The notes under the pieces are model-generated. The model ran no database searches and was not told the DNA's origin. It worked only from the letters and a program-made list of their open reading frames with translations. This document shows positions 37,637 through 47,393 of a stretch of DNA of 64,000 bases, in pieces. Source of the DNA: Pseudomonas gregormendelii (GTDB lineage Bacteria > Pseudomonadota > Gammaproteobacteria > Pseudomonadales > Pseudomonadaceae); NCBI RefSeq assembly GCF_017114825.1, contig NZ_JADEVO010000007.1, positions 1 to 64,000 of the forward strand, in the 5' to 3' direction. The position numbers and the translations under genes were made by a program. Numbering within the stretch: the first letter of the stretch is position 1; every line of letters starts with the position of its first letter.

Positions 37637-37720
37637 CTACACCGGCGAGATCGTGGCCAGAGCGCCGATCAGCACCGTCAGTACGAGAAAACCACCGAGG
37701 AAAATCGCCATCTTGCCCAT
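37637..37720 (-). CDS. 27-residue single-span membrane peptide
   Basis: The frame starts at ATG 37720 with AGGAG 7 bases upstream and encodes MGKMAIFLGGF... ending ATISPV, 27 residues in all. The central 18 residues form one hydrophobic helix, with a Lys at the N-terminus. It lies between the katG terminator and the mqo terminator on the minus strand. I do not recognise a characterised homologue. The ribosome site and clean helix make it a credible small-protein gene. Confidence 0.6.
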   Translation of the reverse strand: MGKMAIFLGGFLVLTVLIGALATISPV

Positions 37721-37871
37721 GAGGGTGCTCCTGCCTGTTCAATATGCAGTTATTGTGAGCCGCAGTCTGTTTGCATTACAGATGCAGATGGCGATGAAAA
37801 ATACGGATCAGAGCACAGCCTGAACCCGCGCTTCATCCCTCCATGCTGGCGATCCTCCCATAACAACACCC

Positions 37872-37910
37872 ACAAAAAAGCCCGCTGACCGTCACCGGTT
37901 CAGCGGGCTC
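37872..37910 (-). terminator. rho-independent terminator of mqo
   Basis: On the minus strand, AGCCCGCTGAACCG pairs with CGGTCAGCGGGCT around GTGA, followed by TTTTTTGTG. It is about 18 bases after the mqo stop codon. Confidence 0.85.
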
Positions 37911-37927
37911 TTCAACAGCGCTTCTAC

Positions 37928-39577
37928 TTACAAAGCCATGTCACTTGCAGCGTTAGCCTTCGGAGCAGCCTTCTCGGCATCAGCCGGAGCAGCCACCGGA
38001 GCCGCTACCTGACCCATCGCCGGCGGCGGAGTCAGTTGCAGTACCTTGGCGGTATAGGCCCACTCTTCAGCCACTTTCTCAGGGTTGCCGTTCAACTGGG
38101 TGCCGTAGCTCGGCACGATCTGGTGCAGTTTTTCCTGCCAGGCCGGGGAAGCGACCTTGTCCTTGAACACCTTCTGCAGCACAGTCAGCATGATCGGCGC
38201 GGCGGTCGATGCACCTGGGGAGGCGCCCAGCAGGCCGGCGATGGAGCCGTCTTGCGAAGCCACGATCTCGGTGCCCAGCTTCAGCACGCCACCGGCGGCT
38301 TCGTCACGCTTGATGATTTGCACGCGCTGGCCGGCTTGCCACAGGCGCCAGTCTTCAGCCTTGGCGTTCGGGAAGTATTCCTTCAGGGCGTTGAGGCGGT
38401 CTTCGTCCGACAGCATCAGCTGGCCGGCGAGGTACTCGACCAGCGGGTATTCCTTGATGCCGACCTTGGTCATTGGCCACACGTTATGCGTGGTCGTGGT
38501 GGTCAGCAGGTCCAGGTACGAACCTTCTTTCAGGAACTTGGTGCTGAAGGTCGCGAATGGGCCAAACAGGATGACACGCTTGCCGTCCAGGACACGGGTG
38601 TCCAGGTGCGGAACCGACATCGGTGGTGCGCCAACGGAGGCTTTGCCGTAGGCCTTGGCCAGGTGTTGCTCGGCGATGGTCGGGTTCTCGGTCACCAGGA
38701 ACGAGCCGCCAACCGGGAAGCCTGCATACTCCTTGGCTTCAGGAATACCGGACTTCTGCAGCAGGTGCAGGGCACCGCCGCCAGCGCCGATGAAGACGAA
38801 CTTGGCGTCGGTCTCGAACTTGCTGCCGTCTTTCAGGTTTTTGTAGCTGACGCGCCAAGTACCGTCTTCGTTCCTGGTGATGTCCTGCACTTCGCTGGAC
38901 AGTTTCAAGTCGAACTTCGGGGTGGTCTGCAGGTGCGCGACGAACTGGCGAGTGATTTCGCCGAAGTTGACGTCGGTACCGATTGGCGACCAGGTGGCGG
39001 CAACTTTCTGTTTCGGGTCACGCCCTTCCATCATCAGCGGCACCCACTTGCTGATCACAGCCGGGTCTTCGGAATACTGCATGCCGGCAAACAGCGGGCT
39101 CGCCTGCAGGGCTTCGTAACGCTTTTTGAGGAAACTGATGTTGTCGTCGCCCCACACAAAGCTCATGTGTGGCGTGGAATTGATGAACGAACGCGGGTTC
39201 TTCAGCACGCCTTGCTGAACCTGCCAGGCCCAGAACTGACGGGAGATCTGAAACGCCTCGTTGATTTCAACGGCCTTGGGAATCGACACATTGCCCTTGT
39301 CGTCTTCCGGGGTGTAGTTCAACTCGGCCAGGGCGGAGTGACCGGTACCGGCGTTGTTCCAGCCGTTGGAGCTTTCCAGGGCCACGCCGTCCAGACGCTC
39401 GATCATTTCCATCGAGGTGCCGGGTTCCAGCTCGTTGAGCCAGACACCCAGGGTCGCGCTCATGATGCCGCCGCCGATCAGCAGCACATCGACTTTCTTT
39501 GCCTCTTCCGCTTGAGCGGACGTGATCCCCATCGACAAAGCCAGCCCAAGCAGGGCCGTGTTCATTTTCTTAAACAT
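37928..39577 (-). CDS. mqo: malate:quinone oxidoreductase
   Basis: Mqo oxidises L-malate to oxaloacetate at the membrane, passing electrons to quinone. The 549-residue flavoprotein has the FAD site [19 protein letters not shown], then [22 protein letters not shown] (in part) and [18 protein letters not shown]. Unlike many homologues it begins with a signal-like stretch ([23 protein letters not shown]) and ends with an Ala/Pro-rich tail of about 35 residues ([20 protein letters not shown]). ATG 39577 has AGGTG 8 bases upstream; an in-frame GTG three codons earlier is less likely. Confidence 0.94.
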   Translation of the reverse strand: MFKKMNTALLGLALSMGITSAQAEEAKKVDVLLIGGGIMSATLGVWLNELEPGTSMEMIERLDGVALESSNGWNNAGTGHSALAELNYTPEDDKGNVSIPKAVEINEAFQISRQFWAWQVQQGVLKNPRSFINSTPHMSFVWGDDNISFLKKRYEALQASPLFAGMQYSEDPAVISKWVPLMMEGRDPKQKVAATWSPIGTDVNFGEITRQFVAHLQTTPKFDLKLSSEVQDITRNEDGTWRVSYKNLKDGSKFETDAKFVFIGAGGGALHLLQKSGIPEAKEYAGFPVGGSFLVTENPTIAEQHLAKAYGKASVGAPPMSVPHLDTRVLDGKRVILFGPFATFSTKFLKEGSYLDLLTTTTTHNVWPMTKVGIKEYPLVEYLAGQLMLSDEDRLNALKEYFPNAKAEDWRLWQAGQRVQIIKRDEAAGGVLKLGTEIVASQDGSIAGLLGASPGASTAAPIMLTVLQKVFKDKVASPAWQEKLHQIVPSYGTQLNGNPEKVAEEWAYTAKVLQLTPPPAMGQVAAPVAAPADAEKAAPKANAASDMAL

Positions 39578-39962
39578 CTGTAGCACCTATGATAAAACGC
39601 CATCCGCCCTGCCATCCGCAGTCTCGGGCCCCGTATTTCACGACATTCAGGCAGGATGTCGTGGGTGCTCGCGCCGCTGGATTGGAGGGTGGGCACACAA
39701 GGCCGATTGAGTGCATCGACCTCAATTTATATGTCCCTACTGAACTGACTTTTTATCTTTATTGGCTTCAGCTGCTTGAGCGACAGTGATTCCGTTGGCG
39801 CGTCGCATGGACACGCAAACTGAATGGATCGAACCAAGTTACTGCAAAGAATATCACGTCAGGACAAACCCGCGCGTCTGTTCCCGACTCGCTGGTCCGG
39901 CTGCAGACGTCCGGGCCACTATACTCAAGGTGTTTTTTCACCCAAGCCGGCGAGGCATCTAA
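39578..39962. other. 385-base divergent gap between mqo and ilvD
   Basis: No gene is supported here. The stretch 39718-39775 is AT-rich (TTTATATG, TTTTTATCTTTATT) and should contain promoters for mqo on the minus strand and possibly ilvD on the plus strand. I could not assign -35/-10 boxes with confidence. Confidence 0.4.
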
Positions 39963-41645
39963 ATGAGCGACAAACCCGATTTGCGCAAATACTCCTCTCA
40001 GGTAGTCGACGGCGTGGAGCGCTCGCCGGGGCGCGCCATGCTGCGGGCCGTGGGTTTTACCGACGAGGATTTCGCCAAGCCGCAGATCGGCATTGCCTCG
40101 ACCTGGGCCATGGTCACGCCTTGCAACATGCACATCGACAAGCTCGCGCGGGAGGCCGAACGCGGAGCGAATGCGGCGGGTGCCAAAGGGGTGATCTTCA
40201 ACACCATCACCATCTCCGACGGCATCGCCAACGGCACCGAAGGCATGAAGTACTCACTGGTGTCGCGGGAGGTCATCGCTGACTCGATCGAAACGGTGGC
40301 CGGTTGCGAAGGCTTCGACGGACTGGTCACGGTGGGTGGCTGTGACAAAAACATGCCCGGCTGCCTGATCGGCATGGCACGCCTGAACCGCCCCTCGATC
40401 TTTGTGTATGGCGGCACCATTCGCCCGGGTGCGGGCCATACCGACATCATTTCCGTGTTCGAAGCCGTGGGCCAGCATGCGCGTGGCGATATCAACGAGA
40501 TCCAGGTCAAGCAGATCGAGGCAGTGGCCATTCCTGGCCCTGGCTCCTGCGGCGGGATGTACACGGCCAACACCATGGCTGCGGCCATTGAGGCCCTGGG
40601 CATGAGCCTTCCCGGTTCCAGCTCTCAGGATGCGGTGGGTACCGACAAGACGTCAGACAGCTTCCGCGCCGGGAAACAGGTCATGGAGTTGCTCAAGCTC
40701 GACCTCAAGCCGCGGGACATCATGACCCGCAAGGCCTTTGAAAACGCGATTCGCGTGGTGATCGCCCTCGCCGGCTCGACCAACGCCGTGTTGCACCTGC
40801 TGGCCATGGCCCACGCCGTGGACGTCGAGCTGACGCTGGATGATTTCGTCGAGCTGGGCAAAGTGTCGCCGGTGGTGGCCGACCTGCGGCCCAGCGGCCA
40901 GTACATGATGAGCGAACTGGTAGCCATCGGCGGCATCCAGCCGCTGATGAAACGTATGCTGGACGCCGGCATGCTGCATGGCGATGTCATGACCGTGACC
41001 GGCAAGACACTGGCCGAGAACCTGCGCGATGTTGCCGATTACGTGGCCGGCCAGGACGTGATCCTGCCCTTCGACCAGCCGATCAAGAAGGACTCCCACC
41101 TGGTCGTGCTGCGCGGCAACCTGGCCCCCGATGGCGCGGTGGCCAAAATCACCGGCAAGGAGGGCCTGCGATTTGAAGGCACTGCCCGGGTCTATCACGG
41201 TGAAGAAGGCGCGCTGGCGGGCATTCTCAACGGCGAGGTGCAGGCAGGCGATGTGATCGTGATTCGCTACGAAGGACCCAAGGGCGGACCCGGCATGCGC
41301 GAAATGCTCTCGCCGACTTCGGCGGTCATGGGCAAGGGGCTGGGCAAGGAAGTAGCGCTGATCACCGATGGCCGCTTCTCTGGCGGCTCCCATGGATTCG
41401 TGGTGGGCCATATCACCCCGGAGGCATTCGAGGGCGGGCCGATTGCGTTGATCGAGGATGGCGACCGAATCGTTATCGATGCCGAAACCCGGCAGATCAC
41501 CGTGGAAGTTGCGGCGGCTGAATTGGCCAGGCGCAAGACGACTTGGGTGCGCCCGGAGGCCAACTACAAACGCGGGGTGTTGGCCAAATATGCGAAGACC
41601 GTGTCGAGCGCCTCGGAAGGCGCTGTGACGGATAAATATCTCTGA
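39963..41645 (+). CDS. ilvD: dihydroxy-acid dehydratase IlvD (short form)
   Basis: IlvD makes 2-keto acids in valine and isoleucine synthesis. The 560-residue protein has the cluster cysteines in TPCNMH near residue 53, GGCDKNMPGC near 121 and GSCGGMYTANTM near 194, and the C-terminal DGRFSGGSHGFVVGHI. The length matches the roughly 555-residue subgroup rather than the roughly 610-residue E. coli type, so the genome may also carry a long-form ilvD elsewhere and this may be an accessory sugar-acid or BCAA dehydratase. GAGG lies 8 bases before the ATG. A REP core follows the gene. Confidence 0.9.
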   Translation: MSDKPDLRKYSSQVVDGVERSPGRAMLRAVGFTDEDFAKPQIGIASTWAMVTPCNMHIDKLAREAERGANAAGAKGVIFNTITISDGIANGTEGMKYSLVSREVIADSIETVAGCEGFDGLVTVGGCDKNMPGCLIGMARLNRPSIFVYGGTIRPGAGHTDIISVFEAVGQHARGDINEIQVKQIEAVAIPGPGSCGGMYTANTMAAAIEALGMSLPGSSSQDAVGTDKTSDSFRAGKQVMELLKLDLKPRDIMTRKAFENAIRVVIALAGSTNAVLHLLAMAHAVDVELTLDDFVELGKVSPVVADLRPSGQYMMSELVAIGGIQPLMKRMLDAGMLHGDVMTVTGKTLAENLRDVADYVAGQDVILPFDQPIKKDSHLVVLRGNLAPDGAVAKITGKEGLRFEGTARVYHGEEGALAGILNGEVQAGDVIVIRYEGPKGGPGMREMLSPTSAVMGKGLGKEVALITDGRFSGGSHGFVVGHITPEAFEGGPIALIEDGDRIVIDAETRQITVEVAAAELARRKTTWVRPEANYKRGVLAKYAKTVSSASEGAVTDKYL

Positions 41646-41674
41646 GCCGATTCCCGACTGGTTGCATGATCGCA

Positions 41675-41700
41675 ATCGCGAGCAGGCTCGCTCCCACAGG
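41675..41700. repeat. single REP core
   Basis: ATCGCGAGCAGGCTCGCTCC followed by CACAGG, a lone REP unit 30 bases after ilvD. No facing partner is seen. Confidence 0.6.
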
Positions 41701-41832
41701 AAGTCGCAGCGGACAAGGGTTTTGCGCCTCCAGCGAGTTCGTTGCAGGCGTGAAAAAACCTCCGATGCATTTTTGGGCAGAGGACACAGCAGTATCAAAG
41801 GATCGCAGGCTGTGCCAGCGCCGGCCACGGCT

Positions 41833-43455
41833 TCAAAGCCGGAACCTGTTAACCGACTGCGACAACTGCCCTGCCAGGCTCGCCAGCTCATCAGTAGTGT
41901 TGGCCGTCTCGCCAATCACACGGCTGTTGCCCTCTGACATCCCGGCAATCATTTGCACCTGATGGGCGATTTCGTTGCTGGCCAGGCTTTGCTCGCCAAT
42001 GGTGCGAGTGATGTCGTTGACCAGTTGGGTGGTATCGAGCGTGGCATCGAGAATTTCCCGGATCGCCCGCTCGACCTCGGCGGTCACCGCCATCCCCTTG
42101 TCGACCTGAGCCACCCCCGCTTCCATGCTGCTGACCGCTTCCCGGGTGCTTTGCTGGATGCGCGCAACCATGCCGGCGATTTCCTGGGTCGACGCACTGG
42201 TACGCCCCGCCAGGCTGCGCACTTCGTCAGCTACCACCGCAAAACCACGGCCCTGCTCTCCGGCGCGGGCGGCTTCAATCGCGGCGTTCAGTGCCAGCAG
42301 GTTGGTCTGGTCGGCAATGCCCTTGATGACCTGGATGATGCTGAAAATCCCTTCGGACTCTTTGTCCAGGGTGCGGATGACCTGCGCCGACTGCTGCGCC
42401 GAGCGAGCGATGCCATCCATGTCGCTGACCACTTGATGGATCACCCGGCCGCCTTCCTTGGCCAGGTTTTCCGCCTGGTTCGCCATGTTCAGCGCACGCT
42501 CGGCATGCCGGGTGATCTCTTCGATGCTGGCGGTCATTTGGCTCGCGGCTGCGGCCATGGTGCTGGCGGCACTGCTTTGCTGTTGACTGCTGTCAGCTAC
42601 CTCATGGCAGCCATTGCTTAACCGTTCGCTCATGCCGCTCACGCCGTGGGCGTTGCTGCGCACGACCTCGATCATGCCGCGCAAGTCGCGCTGCATGGTC
42701 GCCAGGCTGCGAATCAGGGCGCTGGCTTCATCTTTGCCGGCAGGTTCGGCAATTGCCTCGCTCAGGTGGCCGTGGGCGATGCTGTCGGCGATGCGACTGG
42801 CGGTTTGCAGCGGGCCCATGATACTGCGCAGCACCCAGCGCCCCTGCAACAGCAGCAACAACAGGCTGGCGATCAGCACACCACCGAGGGCAATATTGGC
42901 GTTGCTGATGGCCTGTTGCGTACCGACGCTGGTTTGCTGGGTATCGGTTTCGATCAGTTCGCTGAGCGCAGCCATCTGGTCTTCGAGCTGGCTGAACGCG
43001 GCATTAAAAGTGCCGAGTTCCTGTTGCGCAGCCAAAGGATTTTCCAGCGCCAGCCCGACAATCCGCTCCGCGGCGCTGATGTAGGTATCGAGGCTCGGCT
43101 TGATCTGATTGAGGCCAGCCTGGATGGTGGGGTTGACCGGCAGCTTGAGGTTGTTGCCCAGCACTTCACGGAAATGGCCCGCGTGCTCATCGATGGAGTT
43201 GCGCACCTCGGCCTGGCTGCTGTTGCTCTTTCCCAGGCCAACCAGCATCGCCGACAACACGTCGGCGCGCAGGGCGTCATGCATCATGTCGGCTTCGAGG
43301 TGATTGCGCAGCGCGGCCATGCTGACTTCGCTATCGCTCACCGCCTCCGCCATCTGCGTGTTTCCCACATAACTGACCAGGCTCATGATCAATGCCGTCA
43401 GCAAACCGGTACCAATCAGCAGTATCAAACGTATTTTTATCGACACTCTGTGCAT
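41833..43455 (-). CDS. methyl-accepting chemotaxis protein
   Basis: The 540-residue chemoreceptor has a first membrane helix (residues 8-28), a periplasmic helical ligand domain of about 155 residues (4HB-like by length and heptads), a second helix (about 188-207), a HAMP domain ([18 protein letters not shown]...) and a cytoplasmic signalling domain. The tip is intact: [21 protein letters not shown] (two overlapping parts) and [16 protein letters not shown]. No CheR-tethering pentapeptide is present. A GTG three codons in is an alternative start with better ribosome spacing. Ligand unknown. Confidence 0.92.
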   Translation of the reverse strand: MHRVSIKIRLILLIGTGLLTALIMSLVSYVGNTQMAEAVSDSEVSMAALRNHLEADMMHDALRADVLSAMLVGLGKSNSSQAEVRNSIDEHAGHFREVLGNNLKLPVNPTIQAGLNQIKPSLDTYISAAERIVGLALENPLAAQQELGTFNAAFSQLEDQMAALSELIETDTQQTSVGTQQAISNANIALGGVLIASLLLLLLQGRWVLRSIMGPLQTASRIADSIAHGHLSEAIAEPAGKDEASALIRSLATMQRDLRGMIEVVRSNAHGVSGMSERLSNGCHEVADSSQQQSSAASTMAAAASQMTASIEEITRHAERALNMANQAENLAKEGGRVIHQVVSDMDGIARSAQQSAQVIRTLDKESEGIFSIIQVIKGIADQTNLLALNAAIEAARAGEQGRGFAVVADEVRSLAGRTSASTQEIAGMVARIQQSTREAVSSMEAGVAQVDKGMAVTAEVERAIREILDATLDTTQLVNDITRTIGEQSLASNEIAHQVQMIAGMSEGNSRVIGETANTTDELASLAGQLSQSVNRFRL

Positions 43456-43636
43456 CCCCGATCAGTTGGGTGCAGCCATGCTGCAGATGGCTGTTCTGAT
43501 CAGGTTATCGACTGCGTGAAGCGCTAATTGAAGGCTATTTGCAAACGAGCGTTTGGCTCCCCGGTTGAGCCAGCAACGATCGCAAGGTCAAGGTATTGCC
43601 CAAGGAGAAACGCCGCCGGCGCAGCCTATGAGGGCC

Positions 43637-44203
43637 TCAAACACCCGGATAGACAATTTCCAGCCAAGGCCAGCGCGCCTGATAGCTGAGCGCTTTCTTT
43701 TCGAACAGATCAAATTGGTGGTTCACCGGATTGATCCGCAACAGTCCCTTCTCGATATCATCCAGGCCATAAGGCGCATACACCTCGCCGCTCAGCACAT
43801 CCACGCCAGTGCAGGTGCCCTCGATCAGGTAGCGATCAATGCCCTCCTTCGCCGAATTGAGCTGTGGGTACGCCCCGCCGAAGCGCTCGCCGTACCACAG
43901 GTGGACGCGGGCCTGGTTCTTGATTTCAATGTTGAGGTCGAGGTCTTGAAACAGCGCCTTGGCCGCCAGGATGACGTCGTTCTCCGCCTCCCAGGACAAG
44001 TCCTGGTCAAAGTAGAAAACGTCGTAATCCTTGATGCCCCACGCGGCGGGTTTTGCGTCGTGATGGTTCCATACGGCCTGGAACAGGCAGCCGGCAGTGA
44101 GCATGCACTGCTTCAGGCCAAGGGCCGGCAGACGGTCGAGGATCTCGACGTTGGCCGGGTTGGTCCGGGCGATTTCCATCAGACGATCGGGTGTCAGTAC
44201 CAT
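43637..44203 (-). CDS. nucleotidyltransferase-fold family protein
   Basis: The 188-residue protein looks like the DUF925/NTP_transf_6 family: CMLTAGCLFQAVWNHH near residue 35, WGIKDYDVFYFDQDLSWEAEN with the DxD-like acidic pair near 60, and RVHLWYGERFG near 100. The fold is related to nucleotidyltransferases but the biochemical role is not established. ATG 44203 is supported by AAGGAG 7 bases upstream. Confidence 0.75.
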   Translation of the reverse strand: MVLTPDRLMEIARTNPANVEILDRLPALGLKQCMLTAGCLFQAVWNHHDAKPAAWGIKDYDVFYFDQDLSWEAENDVILAAKALFQDLDLNIEIKNQARVHLWYGERFGGAYPQLNSAKEGIDRYLIEGTCTGVDVLSGEVYAPYGLDDIEKGLLRINPVNHQFDLFEKKALSYQARWPWLEIVYPGV

Positions 44204-44282
44204 GGCGAACTCCTTGTCAGCAATCAGATCCCTGGAAGCAGGACGATACCGCAAAACAAGCGAGTTTTTCATCAGTGAGGTC

Positions 44283-45314
44283 TTAAACCAGTGGCAAGGT
44301 CACCACGAACTCGCTGCCCTGGCCATCGCCTGTGCTGTGCCCGGTCACGCGGCCACCGTGCGCTTCGACCAGCTCACGCACCACGGTCAGGCCGATGCCC
44401 AGCCCGGCGCCGTTGAAGCCGACGGCAGTAATGTCCTGCACGAACGGCTCGAAAATATGGGGCAGCGCCTGGGCGGAAATACCGATGCCGTTATCACCAA
44501 CACACATCCGCAGCTCGCGGCCCTGGACTGTGACCCTTAACGTGACGACGCCGCCCGCCGGGGTGTATTTGACGGCGTTGCCCAGCAGGTTGCCGAGAAT
44601 TTGCGTCAGGCGCACGGCATCGCCATTGACGCTGAGGGGTTGCTGCGGCACATCGGCCGTGAACTGCAGCCGGTGAGCGCGCATCACCGGCCGGCACACT
44701 TCGACGGCGTCGTCGATGATCGAGACCATATCGACCAGGCAGCAATCCAGTCGCAACTTGCCGGTACTGACACGGGACACATCGAGCAAGTCCTCCACCA
44801 GACGCGACATATGCCTGACCTGCCCCTCAATCAGTAGCTGCATGCGCGGCAGCTCTGCGCTGGGCACGCGTACCAGGCGACCGGCGATCATGCTGATCGG
44901 CGTCAGCGGATTGCGCAACTCGTGGGCCACCACCGCCAGGGTGTTGCGTTGCAACAAAAGCGTGTGTTCGGCCGAGGCTTGCAGTTGTTGCGCACTGAGG
45001 GCTGCAATGACCAACTGCTCGTTGGCTTCGCGCATTTCCAGGAACAGCTGCTGCTCGCTATCGGTACGCCGGTTTTTGTCGGCATCGGACTGCGCCGACA
45101 GGATCGCCAGCACCAGCTGTTGATTGGCCTCGATCAATTGCTCGACCTGCTGATTGTCCAGGCGCTGGGCGTTGGCCTCGCTCAGTTCCTTTTGCAGGGC
45201 CACCAGCACTGCCCGTGCTTCAACGGTTTTCTGCCCCAGCAGGAACAATTCACGAGCGGCAGTCGCCAGCGCTTTTTCGTTCCGGCCATCAGCCTCGTCC
45301 ATGATATTCCTCAT
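44283..45314 (-). CDS. soluble sensor histidine kinase coupled to KaiC
   Basis: The 343-residue kinase has no membrane helix. Residues 1-115 are heptad-rich coiled coil containing repeated (A/Q)NQQL-type motifs, followed by HisKA with the phospho-acceptor His at about 131 (VVAHELRNPLTP) and an HATPase domain (GNLLGNAVKYTP, GDNGIGIS, GAGLGIGLTVV). No receiver domain or response-regulator gene is adjacent. Its ATG overlaps the kaiC stop (ATGA), which points to coupled synthesis and joint function. Confidence 0.88.
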   Translation of the reverse strand: MRNIMDEADGRNEKALATAARELFLLGQKTVEARAVLVALQKELSEANAQRLDNQQVEQLIEANQQLVLAILSAQSDADKNRRTDSEQQLFLEMREANEQLVIAALSAQQLQASAEHTLLLQRNTLAVVAHELRNPLTPISMIAGRLVRVPSAELPRMQLLIEGQVRHMSRLVEDLLDVSRVSTGKLRLDCCLVDMVSIIDDAVEVCRPVMRAHRLQFTADVPQQPLSVNGDAVRLTQILGNLLGNAVKYTPAGGVVTLRVTVQGRELRMCVGDNGIGISAQALPHIFEPFVQDITAVGFNGAGLGIGLTVVRELVEAHGGRVTGHSTGDGQGSEFVVTLPLV

Positions 45315-46771
45315 CCATTGTCGAGGTCGGTGTGGCGCTGGGTTGGGCGGCCGCCGAGCAAACCTTCCTGATCCGGCAAGCGGTCGCCAATCTGCAGTCC
45401 GTTTTTGTCTATGCGGTACAGGCGCAGCTCGTCAGAGTGCGCGCTTGAGCGCACCTTGACCACCGCCATGATGCGCAACAGGCGGCTCTGCACTTCGATG
45501 TAGCGTTGCACGATGATCGCGTCGGTGAGAAATGCCGTGCCGTAAGGGCTGAATCGCAGGTCGGTGTAGCGGTCTTCCAGCTCGGAAGTCATCAGCACGC
45601 TCACCCCGGCACCGGTCAACGCAGTGACCATCCGCGACAGCGACTCGCGGAAATCCTCGCGAAAGGTCGGCGCCAGCGCCAGCTCGAAACCTGACAATGA
45701 ATCGATAACCACCCGGGTCGCCTTCAGGCGACGGATTTCGCTAAGCAGCAAATGCACGATCTCATCGATGGACAGGTCGGGCGCGCGGCTATCCACCAGG
45801 CCGACCTTGCCGGCCTCGATCAGGCTCGCCAGGGTGGCGTTCTGCGAATGATTGGGACGCTGTTCAAAGACGGCAATCACGCCGGTTTCGCCATTGCGCG
45901 CACCTTCGGCCAGGAAGGTCGCGGCGAGGATGCTCTTGCCCGAACCCGAAGGCCCGGCCACCAGCAGCGAATAGCCCCGCGGCAGGCCACCGCCGAGCAT
46001 CTCATCAAGTTGCGGCACACCCATTTTCAGGCGCTCGCCGACAGGTGCCCGAGGTACTTCGAAGTGTTCGGTTGCAACCGGTGCGAAGACCTTTATTCCC
46101 GATGTGGCGATGCGGAAGGTGTGCAGTCCAGGCATCGTCGGCTGGCCACGCATCTTCATGATTTCCATCTTGCGCACCATGGAGTTGCGCTGCACGCTCT
46201 GGCGCAGCCAGATCAGGCCGTCGGCCACGGTAAAGATGGGGTTGGTGTCGGTTTCGGTGAAATACTCACCAATCAGGAAGGTCGTCGCCTGCCAGGTGGT
46301 CATCAACATGCCCAGTTGCTGGACGAACTGCGGCAGATTGTTGTTCGGGTTGTCCTGGGTCTGGCTGGCCAGTACCACCGAGCGGAACGAGTCTACAAAG
46401 ACCAGGGCCGGCGAGTGGGTTTGCACCTCGCTGACGATGCGCCGCAGCACTTCGTCCAGATCACCGGCCAGGGTATCGTCGGCCAGGTTGATATAGCGCA
46501 CCGAGTGGTTGATGGCTTCACTGTCGAAGAAGTCGAACTGCTGTTGATAGCGCAGCATCTTCAGCGGTGGTTCGCCAAGCACGGTGAAGAACAGCGCCGG
46601 GCGTTCAGGGGTTGCCAGGGCAAACATCATCTGATGCGCCAGGGTGGTCTTGCCGCAGCCCGGAGGGCCGGCGATCAGGTTGAACGAAAATTCCGGTAAT
46701 CCTCCGCCCAGCACCTCGTCCAGTCCTGGCACGCCCGTGGCCAGACGGTTGATAGTTACTTTGGTGCTCAT
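45311..46771 (-). CDS. KaiC-like double RecA-domain ATPase
   Basis: The 486-residue protein has two KaiC/RecA domains. The first has Walker A AGPPGCGKTT near residue 34 and Walker B in ALVFVDSFRSV; the second has AGPSGSGKS near 268 and RVVIDSLSGFELAL. TSELEDRYTDLRFSPYG and RLLRIMAVVKVRSS resemble the C-terminal part of KaiC. No KaiA or KaiB is present, as in most non-cyanobacterial homologues. Both ends overlap neighbours by 4 bases, so it lies in the middle of a coupled three-gene unit with a kinase. Confidence 0.88.
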   Translation of the reverse strand: MSTKVTINRLATGVPGLDEVLGGGLPEFSFNLIAGPPGCGKTTLAHQMMFALATPERPALFFTVLGEPPLKMLRYQQQFDFFDSEAINHSVRYINLADDTLAGDLDEVLRRIVSEVQTHSPALVFVDSFRSVVLASQTQDNPNNNLPQFVQQLGMLMTTWQATTFLIGEYFTETDTNPIFTVADGLIWLRQSVQRNSMVRKMEIMKMRGQPTMPGLHTFRIATSGIKVFAPVATEHFEVPRAPVGERLKMGVPQLDEMLGGGLPRGYSLLVAGPSGSGKSILAATFLAEGARNGETGVIAVFEQRPNHSQNATLASLIEAGKVGLVDSRAPDLSIDEIVHLLLSEIRRLKATRVVIDSLSGFELALAPTFREDFRESLSRMVTALTGAGVSVLMTSELEDRYTDLRFSPYGTAFLTDAIIVQRYIEVQSRLLRIMAVVKVRSSAHSDELRLYRIDKNGLQIGDRLPDQEGLLGGRPTQRHTDLDNG

Positions 46772-47202
46772 GGCGAAATTTCCTGCGAAGGGGTGTCGCT
46801 CAGGGAAGGTCCCCACACGTCACGAAGCAAACGTGCGGTGAGCGAGGGCCCGATCAGCGTGGTCAACAGCTCGTAGAAGATGGTCAGCATGACTTCGCTG
46901 AAGAGCAACGCATCGGCATCGCTCTGCTCGACGAGCACCGACCCGAGGGCAAGCACATCCATCGACGCCGGAACACTGGCACACGTGGCGGCGAATTGCG
47001 GGTGCCGGGCGGTGCAAAGATGCAGGCTGCGGCGGTAAAGCGCGACAACCCCCTGATTGCCGATGATCGGCGCGAGGGCTGCGTCCATATCCTGCAAAGT
47101 GGTGGCCAGCGCCTGGGCAATCCTTGCGGAGTCGGCGTTGGGGCCAACACGGTGCGCCAGAGAAGCTACGATCCGGCGGCTCTCTTGGCTTTGCGTGGTC
47201 AT
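46768..47202 (-). CDS. uncharacterised helical protein, first gene of the KaiC trio
   Basis: I do not recognise a characterised family. The 144-residue protein (starting MTTQSQESRR) looks almost all helical, with SARIAQALATTLQDMDAAL near residue 27 and hydrophobic SEVMLTIFYELLTTLIG near 105; no signal peptide. The stop overlaps the kaiC ATG. It may be a sensor or adaptor for the ATPase, by position only. Confidence 0.7.
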   Translation of the reverse strand: MTTQSQESRRIVASLAHRVGPNADSARIAQALATTLQDMDAALAPIIGNQGVVALYRRSLHLCTARHPQFAATCASVPASMDVLALGSVLVEQSDADALLFSEVMLTIFYELLTTLIGPSLTARLLRDVWGPSLSDTPSQEISP

Positions 47203-47358
47203 GGCAAACTGATATCTGGTGAACAGACCTTGATGGTACACCCTATGGACGCGTCGGGAGTCAATTAACCACGAGGCTGGCGGGGGACGCCGCAGCCATT
47301 GGCGATGATCACTGCCCAGTCGAGCAGCGCCTTGATCTGTAGACGCAAAAAGCCTATA

Positions 47359-47381
47359 ACTTGATCCATAGATTATCAAGT
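47359..47381. promoter_or_regulatory. inverted repeat, probable antitoxin operator
   Basis: ACTTGAT (47359-47365) and ATCAAGT (47375-47381) are separated by 9 bases, 12 bases before the antitoxin ATG and just ahead of its GAGG. This is the usual place for autoregulation by an Xre-type antitoxin. Confidence 0.6.
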
Positions 47382-47393
47382 GAGGTATATTTC

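Noticed and set aside
38036..39583. Long open frame (515 codons) antisense to mqo
   Set aside because: mqo is clearly identified with terminator and ribosome site; the antisense frame has no motif.
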